Assembly: GCF_001746415.1 (NCBI RefSeq)
Contig: NZ_MEHJ01000001.1
Location: forward strand, 4,602,501 to 4,666,500
DNA length: 64,000 bases
Source: Streptomyces agglomeratus
GTDB lineage: Bacteria; Actinomycetota; Actinomycetes; Streptomycetales; Streptomycetaceae
Direction of reading: 5' to 3'
The position numbers were made by a program, and so were the translations under genes. This document shows, one piece after another, positions 59,329 through 64,000 of the stretch (the stretch's first letter is position 1; each line of letters opens with the position of its first letter). Under the pieces are notes generated by a model. The model did no database searches, was not told the origin of the DNA, and was given only the letters and a program-made list of their open reading frames with translations.

Positions 59329-60198
59329 ATGAGCCCCAAGGACGCACCCCCGCCGCTGCCCGAACCCCTCCGGGGAGAGGTCGCCGATTCGCACACCCAC
59401 CTGGACATGCAGGACGGCACCGTCGACGAGGCCCTGGCGAAGGCCGCCTCGGTCGGTGTCACGACCGTCGTCCAGGTGGGTTGCGACGTGAAGGGATCGC
59501 GGTGGGCGGCCGAGACGGCGGCGGCGCACGAGAACGTGCACGCGGCTGTCGCCCTGCACCCCAACGAAGCCCCGCGCATCGTGCTGGGGGACCCCGACGG
59601 CTGGTCGCGCCAGGGTGCGCGGATCGCCGGCGGGGACGCCGCCCTCGACGACGCGCTCGGCGAGATCGACGTACTGGCGGCCCTTCCGTACGTACGGGGA
59701 GTGGGCGAGACCGGTCTCGACCACTTCCGTACGGGGCCCGAGGGCATGGCCGCCCAGGAGCGGTCCTTCCGGGCCCACATCGAGATCGCCAAGCGGCACG
59801 GCAAGGCGCTCGTCATCCACGACCGCGAGGCGCACGAGGACGTCCTGCGCGTGCTGGAGGAAGAAGGCGCTCCCGAGCGCACCGTCTTCCACTGCTACTC
59901 CGGTGACGCCGCCATGGCGGAAATCTGCGCCCGCAAGGGTTACTTCATGTCCTTCGCCGGAAACGTCACGTTCAAGAACGCCCAGCCCCTGCGGGACGCG
60001 CTCGCCGTCGCGCCGCTGGAGCTGGTGCTCGTCGAGACGGACGCGCCGTTCCTGACGCCCGCGCCGTACCGCGGACGGCCCAACGCCCCGTATCTCATCC
60101 CGGTCACCGTGCGCGCGATGGCGGCGGTCAAGGGGATCGAGGAGGACGTTCTGGCGGCGGCGCTCGCGGCCAACACGGCACGCGCGTTCGACTACTGA
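59329..60198 (+). CDS. tatD: TatD-family metal-dependent deoxyribonuclease
   Basis: A 289-residue TIM-barrel hydrolase. The metal site starts with D-S-H22-T-H24-L-D, then GVGETGLDHFR (Glu), LVIHDREAHEDVL (His), FHCYSGDAAMA (His) and LVETDAPFLTP (Asp), all intact. TatD proteins act as 3'-5' exonucleases in DNA repair or quality control. ATG 59329 has a TACGAT box seven bases upstream instead of a ribosome site. The tatD-rpf-ksgA-ispE order is a conserved actinobacterial cluster. Confidence 0.94.
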   Translation: MSPKDAPPPLPEPLRGEVADSHTHLDMQDGTVDEALAKAASVGVTTVVQVGCDVKGSRWAAETAAAHENVHAAVALHPNEAPRIVLGDPDGWSRQGARIAGGDAALDDALGEIDVLAALPYVRGVGETGLDHFRTGPEGMAAQERSFRAHIEIAKRHGKALVIHDREAHEDVLRVLEEEGAPERTVFHCYSGDAAMAEICARKGYFMSFAGNVTFKNAQPLRDALAVAPLELVLVETDAPFLTPAPYRGRPNAPYLIPVTVRAMAAVKGIEEDVLAAALAANTARAFDY

Positions 60199-60243
60199 CG
60201 CCGGCCCCCCGGTCATACCGCGACCCTCCGTAGCCGTGTTGCT

Positions 60244-60272
60244 TTGGAGAGTGACGGCCGCTCCGCTAGTCT
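60244..60272 (+). promoter_or_regulatory. Possible housekeeping promoter of the rpf gene
   Basis: TTGGAG, 17-base spacer, TAGTCT. A plausible HrdB-type promoter about 45 bases before the GTG; weak -35. Confidence 0.35.
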
Positions 60273-60317
60273 CCCGGCCCGCAGCGTCATCGGTGCGGAC
60301 CGGACTTCTGGAGCGTC

Positions 60318-61694
60318 GTGGGCAATTCGCAGGGCAGTCACCGGGCGGCGCGCGGCAGCGGCCGCCGCACGGTGGAGTACGACACGTACGCGCCGGTGGG
60401 GTACGACAGATACGCGCCGGTCGAGCACGACACGTACACGTCGGTCGAGCACGACACGTATGCGCCGGCGTACGAGCTCCAGCCCGCCCGGCTGCCCCGG
60501 CAGCACGCCGGTGCGGCCGCGGATACCGGCGGTGGCGTCGGCGCCGCGGGCGGGCGGGCGGAGGCCCGGCGGGCCGCCAGGCGCCGCGAGGGGGCCGAAC
60601 GGCCCGACGCGCTGCGCCGCCTCGTCCCGCAGGCGCTCGTCGTCGCGTTCCTGGCCGGCGGCACTTCGGCGTTCGTGGCGAGCGACAAGGCGGTCAAGCT
60701 CAGCGTCGACGGCGTACCCCGCACGATGCACACCTTCGCCGACGACGTCACCGAGCTGCTGGAGGACGAAGGCGTCGAGGTGGGGGCGCACGACCTGGTG
60801 GCCCCCGGCCCCGGTGCCGAGCTGGCCAGCGGGGACGAGGTCGTCGTCCGGTACGGGCGCCCCGTCGCACTGACCCTGGACGGACAGCGGCGCCGGGTGT
60901 GGACCACCGCCCGAACGGTCGAGGGCGCGCTGCGCCAGTTCGGGGTGCGCGCCGAGGGCGCGTACCTCTCCGCCTCGCGCTCCCTGGAGATCGGGCGCGC
61001 CGGGCTCACCCTGGACGTACGCACCGAGCGGGCCGTGACGTTCATGGCGGACGGGCGCGAGCGCACCATCCGCACGAACGCGGCGACGGTCGGGGAGGCG
61101 CTCGCCGAGGCCGGCATCAGCCTGCGCGGGCAGGACACCACCTCCGCGCCACCCGGGAGCTTCCCGCGCGACGGACAGACGATCACCGTGATGCGGATCA
61201 GGGGCACCAGGGAGGTGCGCGAGGAACCCATCGCGTTCGACGTGGTGAGGACCGAGGACCCGTCGCTGTTCAAGGGCACGGAAGTCGTGGTCCGGGCGGG
61301 GGAGCAGGGGTCCAGGTGGGTGACGTACTTCGTGCGCACCGTCAACGGCGTGCGCCAGCAGCCGAGGCGGATCGCGGAGGAGATCGCGCGCGAGCCGGTC
61401 GCGCGGTGGGTGAAGGTCGGTACGAAGGAGAAGCCGACGTCCGTGGCTGGGGCGGACGGGCTCGACTGGGACGGGCTGGCGCACTGCGAGTCCGGGGGGC
61501 GGCCGGCGGCGGTGGACGCCACGGGGAACTACGGCGGCCTCTACCAGTTCGACACGCAGACCTGGCAGGCGCTTGGCGGCAGCGGGCGGCCGCAGGAGGC
61601 GAGCGCGAGCGAGCAGACGTTCCGGGCGAAGAAGCTGTACGTGCAGCGGGGAGCCAGTCCCTGGCCCCACTGCGGGGGGCGGTTGCGGGGCTGA
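60318..61694 (+). CDS. rpfC: Resuscitation-promoting factor, RpfC/RpfB type
   Basis: A 458-residue secreted peptidoglycan-cleaving enzyme that wakes dormant spores. The N-terminal cytosolic part has four 8-residue repeats (V-E-Y/H-D-T-Y-A-P type, residues 19-50). A membrane segment (LVPQALVVAFLAGGTSAFVAS) and DUF348 repeats follow (VDGVPRTMHTFADDVTELLEDEGV, LDGQRRRVWTTARTVEGALRQFGV, ADGRERTIRTNAATVGEALAEAGI). Next come a G5 domain and the lysozyme-like Rpf domain from 380. The catalytic Glu is E391 in HCESGG; C390 and C452 should form the family disulphide. GGAG precedes GTG 60318. The symbol follows the position next to ksgA. Confidence 0.93.
   Translation: MGNSQGSHRAARGSGRRTVEYDTYAPVGYDRYAPVEHDTYTSVEHDTYAPAYELQPARLPRQHAGAAADTGGGVGAAGGRAEARRAARRREGAERPDALRRLVPQALVVAFLAGGTSAFVASDKAVKLSVDGVPRTMHTFADDVTELLEDEGVEVGAHDLVAPGPGAELASGDEVVVRYGRPVALTLDGQRRRVWTTARTVEGALRQFGVRAEGAYLSASRSLEIGRAGLTLDVRTERAVTFMADGRERTIRTNAATVGEALAEAGISLRGQDTTSAPPGSFPRDGQTITVMRIRGTREVREEPIAFDVVRTEDPSLFKGTEVVVRAGEQGSRWVTYFVRTVNGVRQQPRRIAEEIAREPVARWVKVGTKEKPTSVAGADGLDWDGLAHCESGGRPAAVDATGNYGGLYQFDTQTWQALGGSGRPQEASASEQTFRAKKLYVQRGASPWPHCGGRLRG
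60372..60467 (+). repeat. 24-bp tandem repeat x4 in rpfC
   Basis: Units start at 60372, 60396, 60420 and 60444, each encoding an 8-residue V-[EG]-[YH]-D-[TR]-Y-[AT]-[PS] motif before the membrane segment. Confidence 0.95.
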
Positions 61695-61741
61695 GACGGG
61701 GCGGGACCGGGCGCGTGGGGGCTGGGGAATTTCTCGGCCTT

Positions 61742-61747
61742 TACTCT
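61742..61747 (+). promoter_or_regulatory. -10 element of a probable leaderless ksgA transcript
   Basis: TACTCT ends six bases before GTG 61754. Confidence 0.45.
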
Positions 61748-61753
61748 TGAGCG

Positions 61754-62647
61754 GTGAGCAGCACTGAGCCTTCTGAGACGCCTCCTGAGCCCCTGCACGA
61801 CCTGTTGGGCCCCGCCGAGATCCGGGAACTGGCGGCGGCCCTCGGCGTACGCCCGACCAAGCAGCGCGGCCAGAACTTCGTCATCGACGCGAACACCGTC
61901 CGCCGGATCGTACGGACGGCCGGTGTGCGGCCCGACGACGTGGTGGTCGAGGTCGGTCCCGGGCTCGGTTCGCTGACCCTGGCGCTGCTGGAGGCCGCCG
62001 ACCGCGTGGTCGCCGTGGAGATCGACGACGTGCTCGCCTCCGCGCTCCCCGCGACGATCGCCGCCCGGATGCCGCAGCGCGCCGAGCGGTTCGCGCTGGT
62101 GCACTCGGACGCCATGCAGGTGACCGAGCTGCCCGGGCCCGCGCCCACGGCGCTGGTCGCAAACCTTCCGTACAACGTCGCGGTGCCCGTGCTGCTCACC
62201 ATGCTGGAGCGCTTCCCGAGCATCGAGCGGACGCTGGTCATGGTCCAGGCCGAGGTCGCGGACCGGCTCGCGGCCCGCCCCGGCAACAAGGTGTACGGCG
62301 TGCCCTCGGTGAAGGCCTGCTGGTACGCCGACGTCAAGCGGGCCGGGAGCATCGGGCGGAACGTCTTCTGGCCCGCCCCGAACGTGGACTCCGGGCTGGT
62401 GTCGCTGGTGCGCCGGAGCGAGCCGATCAAGACCTCGGCCTCCAAGGCGGAGGTCTTCGCAGTGGTCGACGCCGCGTTCGCCCAGCGGCGCAAGACGCTG
62501 CGGGCCGCGCTGGCCGGGTGGGCCGGGTCGGCCCCGGCGGCCGAGGCCGCGCTGGTCGCGGCCGGGGTGTCGCCGCAGGCCCGTGGCGAGTCCCTGACGG
62601 TGGAGGAGTTCGCCCGTATCGCGGAGAACAAGGGGGCGGCGGCATGA
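61754..62647 (+). CDS. ksgA: 16S rRNA (adenine1518/1519-N6)-dimethyltransferase
   Basis: A 297-residue methyltransferase that dimethylates two adenines near the 3' end of 16S r[16 protein letters not shown], the SAM loop [24 protein letters not shown], the catalytic N-L-P-Y motif ([11 protein letters not shown]), and [13 protein letters not shown] are diagnostic. GTG 61754 has no ribosome site but a TACTCT box six bases upstream. Its stop overlaps the ispE ATG, so ispE is coupled to it. Confidence 0.96.
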   Translation: MSSTEPSETPPEPLHDLLGPAEIRELAAALGVRPTKQRGQNFVIDANTVRRIVRTAGVRPDDVVVEVGPGLGSLTLALLEAADRVVAVEIDDVLASALPATIAARMPQRAERFALVHSDAMQVTELPGPAPTALVANLPYNVAVPVLLTMLERFPSIERTLVMVQAEVADRLAARPGNKVYGVPSVKACWYADVKRAGSIGRNVFWPAPNVDSGLVSLVRRSEPIKTSASKAEVFAVVDAAFAQRRKTLRAALAGWAGSAPAAEAALVAAGVSPQARGESLTVEEFARIAENKGAAA

Positions 62648-63549
62648 CGGTCACGGTCCGGGTCCCCGCGAAGGTCAACGTCCAGCTCGCCGTCGGCGGC
62701 GCGCGCCCCGACGGCTTCCACGATCTGGCGAACGTCTTCCTGGCGGTGGGGCTGTACGACGAGGTCACCGTCACGCCGTCCGACTCGCTGCGCGTCACGT
62801 GCTCGGGCCCGGACGCCGCACAGGTCCCCCTGGACCGTACGAACCTCGCCGCGCGGGCGGCGATCGCGCTGGCCGCCCGGCACGGGCTGTCCCCGGACGT
62901 GCACATCCACATCGCCAAGGACATCCCCGTCGCGGGCGGCATGGCGGGCGGCAGCGCGGACGGCGCCGGCGCGCTCCTCGCCTGCGACACGCTGTGGGGT
63001 ACGCGGTCCCCGGCGGACGAACTGCTGGAGATCTGCGCCGGGCTGGGCAGCGACGTGCCGTTCAGCCTCGTGGGCGGAGCGGCGCTCGGTACGGGGCGCG
63101 GCGAGAACCTGACGCCGCTCGACGTCGGCGGTACGTTCCACTGGGTCTTCGCGGTGGCCGACGGCGGGCTGTCGACCCCCGCGGTGTACGGCGAGTTCGA
63201 CCGTCTCACGGCGGGCACCGAAGTCCCGCCGCCGGTCGCCTCGGCCGTGCTTCTGGACGCCCTGCGCACAGGCGACGCCACCGCGCTGGCGGGCGCGCTG
63301 GCCAACGACCTCCAGCCCGCGGCCCTGTCCCTGCGCCCCTCCCTCGCCGCCACCCTCGCGGCCGGCACGGACGCGGGCGCGCTCGCGGGCCTGGTCTCCG
63401 GGTCGGGGCCGACCACGGCGTTCCTGACCAAGGACGCGGAGGCGGCGGAGTCGGTGGCGGCGGCCCTCGTCGCCTCGGGCACCTGCCGCACGGCCCGGGT
63501 GGCGCAGTCCCCGGCGGCGGGCGCGACCGTGACCGGCGCCGTCGGCTGA
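62644..63549 (+). CDS. ispE: 4-diphosphocytidyl-2-C-methyl-D-erythritol kinase
   Basis: A 301-residue GHMP kinase of the MEP isoprenoid pathway. [23 protein letters not shown] is the substrate loop, [19 protein letters not shown] the ATP-binding GHMP motif, and [11 protein letters not shown] the C-terminal GSGPT loop. ATG 62644 lies in the ksgA stop. A hairpin follows at 63603-63641. Isoprenoid supply links it to wall-lipid carriers made elsewhere. Confidence 0.95.
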   Translation: MTVTVRVPAKVNVQLAVGGARPDGFHDLANVFLAVGLYDEVTVTPSDSLRVTCSGPDAAQVPLDRTNLAARAAIALAARHGLSPDVHIHIAKDIPVAGGMAGGSADGAGALLACDTLWGTRSPADELLEICAGLGSDVPFSLVGGAALGTGRGENLTPLDVGGTFHWVFAVADGGLSTPAVYGEFDRLTAGTEVPPPVASAVLLDALRTGDATALAGALANDLQPAALSLRPSLAATLAAGTDAGALAGLVSGSGPTTAFLTKDAEAAESVAAALVASGTCRTARVAQSPAAGATVTGAVG

Positions 63550-63602
63550 CGTGCGGCCGGCCGGTCCCGGCTCCGTCGCGGGGTCCGGTTCCGGTGGGCC
63601 GC

Positions 63603-63641
63603 GGGCGCCGCGTACTCAGGGCGGAATGAGTACGGGCGCCC
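63603..63641 (+). terminator. Probable terminator hairpin after ispE
   Basis: GGGCGCC and GTACTCA pair with TGAGTAC and GGCGCCC around an 8-base loop, with a small bulge. No T tract follows. Confidence 0.6.
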
Positions 63642-63677
63642 TGTCGGGGGGCCGTGCGGGGGCGAGAGCGTACCCGC

Positions 63678-64000
63678 ATGGGAAAAAGTGTTCGCGAGCT
63701 CGCCGACCGGACGCCCGCCGGGCGCGACCGGTACGTGGACCTGCTGCGCGTCGCCTCGCTCGGCACCGTCGTCGCCGGGCACTGGCTGATGGCCGCCGTG
63801 TCGGCCGACGGTGACGTGGGCAATCTGCTGGCCGTCGTACCTCGGTTGCAGATCCTCACCTGGGCGTTGCAGGTCATGCCGGTTTTCTTCTTCGTCGGCG
63901 GCTTCTCGCACGCGCTCTCGTACCGCTCGCTGCGGCGCAAGCACCCCGAAGGAGCCGGGCTGTACTCCGTGTTCGTACGGGCCCGTCTCCAGCGGCTGCT
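63678..64000 (+). CDS. Membrane acyltransferase (acyltransferase-3 family), 3'-partial
   Basis: Only the first 107 codons are in the window. ATG 63678 starts MGKSVRELADRTPAGRDRYVDLLRVASLGTVVAGHW, where D-x-L-R plus the His in AGHW is the hallmark of acyltransferase-3 proteins. Later PVFFFVGGFSHALSYR matches their second helix, which carries the F-F-x-x-S/G-G-F pattern. These enzymes O-acylate sugars, peptidoglycan or natural products. It begins 128 bases after ispE, after a hairpin, so probably has its own promoter. Confidence 0.8.
   Translation, partial: MGKSVRELADRTPAGRDRYVDLLRVASLGTVVAGHWLMAAVSADGDVGNLLAVVPRLQILTWALQVMPVFFFVGGFSHALSYRSLRRKHPEGAGLYSVFVRARLQRL

Overview
The window is a contiguous piece of a Streptomyces chromosome. 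It has very high GC, dense gene packing with many ATGA and GTGA overlaps, GTG and TTG starts, and Streptomyces-specific genes: the group 2 sigma factor hrdD, an SsgA-like sporulation protein, SepX, a resuscitation-promoting factor and DUF6227. From memory, the gene order follows the S. coelicolor core from about hrdD (SCO3202) to ispE (SCO3148), so this is conserved core chromosome with accessory genes interspersed. I see no integrase, transposase, CRISPR array, prophage or secondary-metabolite cluster.

Layout. 1-8.7 kb: acyl-CoA ligase (5' end cut by the window), secreted M6-type metalloprotease, TetR with an MFS exporter, MarR divergent from an extradiol dioxygenase, a C-terminally truncated GNAT gene, and hrdD with a textbook sigma-R promoter. 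8.9-15.7 kb: WYL regulator divergent from an MFS exporter, then the fructose operon (DeoR regulator, 1-phosphofructokinase, PTS EIIABC). 15.7-24 kb: DUF6227, P1 peptidase, a small protein, mscL, a SAF/CpaB-like protein, MTA phosphorylase, FmdB, MFS and a K+/H+-type antiporter. 24-35 kb: penicillin-acylase-family Ntn hydrolase, 5-FTHF cyclo-ligase, the galU-glp(moeA)-moaC-moaB-rimJ-sepX cell-division/Moco locus, tRNA-Ala(CGC), GNAT, exonuclease III and MerR. 35-42 kb: translationally coupled FAD monooxygenase-hydrolase-SDR operon, a small protein, and an ECF41 sigma factor with its NDH-2-like oxidoreductase target. 42-49 kb: large tricorn-like S41 protease, TetR-MMPL exporter, SsgE-like protein. 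49-58 kb: ECF-type nickel/cobalt transporter under a probable Nur box, serine hydrolase, SDR, penicillin-binding protein, protein O-mannosyltransferase. 58-64 kb: rsmI, zinc-ribbon protein, tatD, rpfC-like gene, ksgA, ispE and the start of a membrane acyltransferase.

Functional themes are cell-envelope biology and division (sepX/glp, ssgE, PBP, PMT, RpfC, MMPL), stress and regulation (hrdD, ECF41, several regulators next to exporters with visible operators), and house-keeping RNA and isoprenoid genes. Two sequence-level patterns stand out. First, short tandem duplications repeatedly span the stop codons of genes. Second, a 125-bp element is shared, in frame, by the linker of the fructose PTS protein and the N-terminal tail of the tricorn-like protease 31 kb away on the other strand. 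No wholly new multi-gene system is evident; these repeats are the least explained signals.
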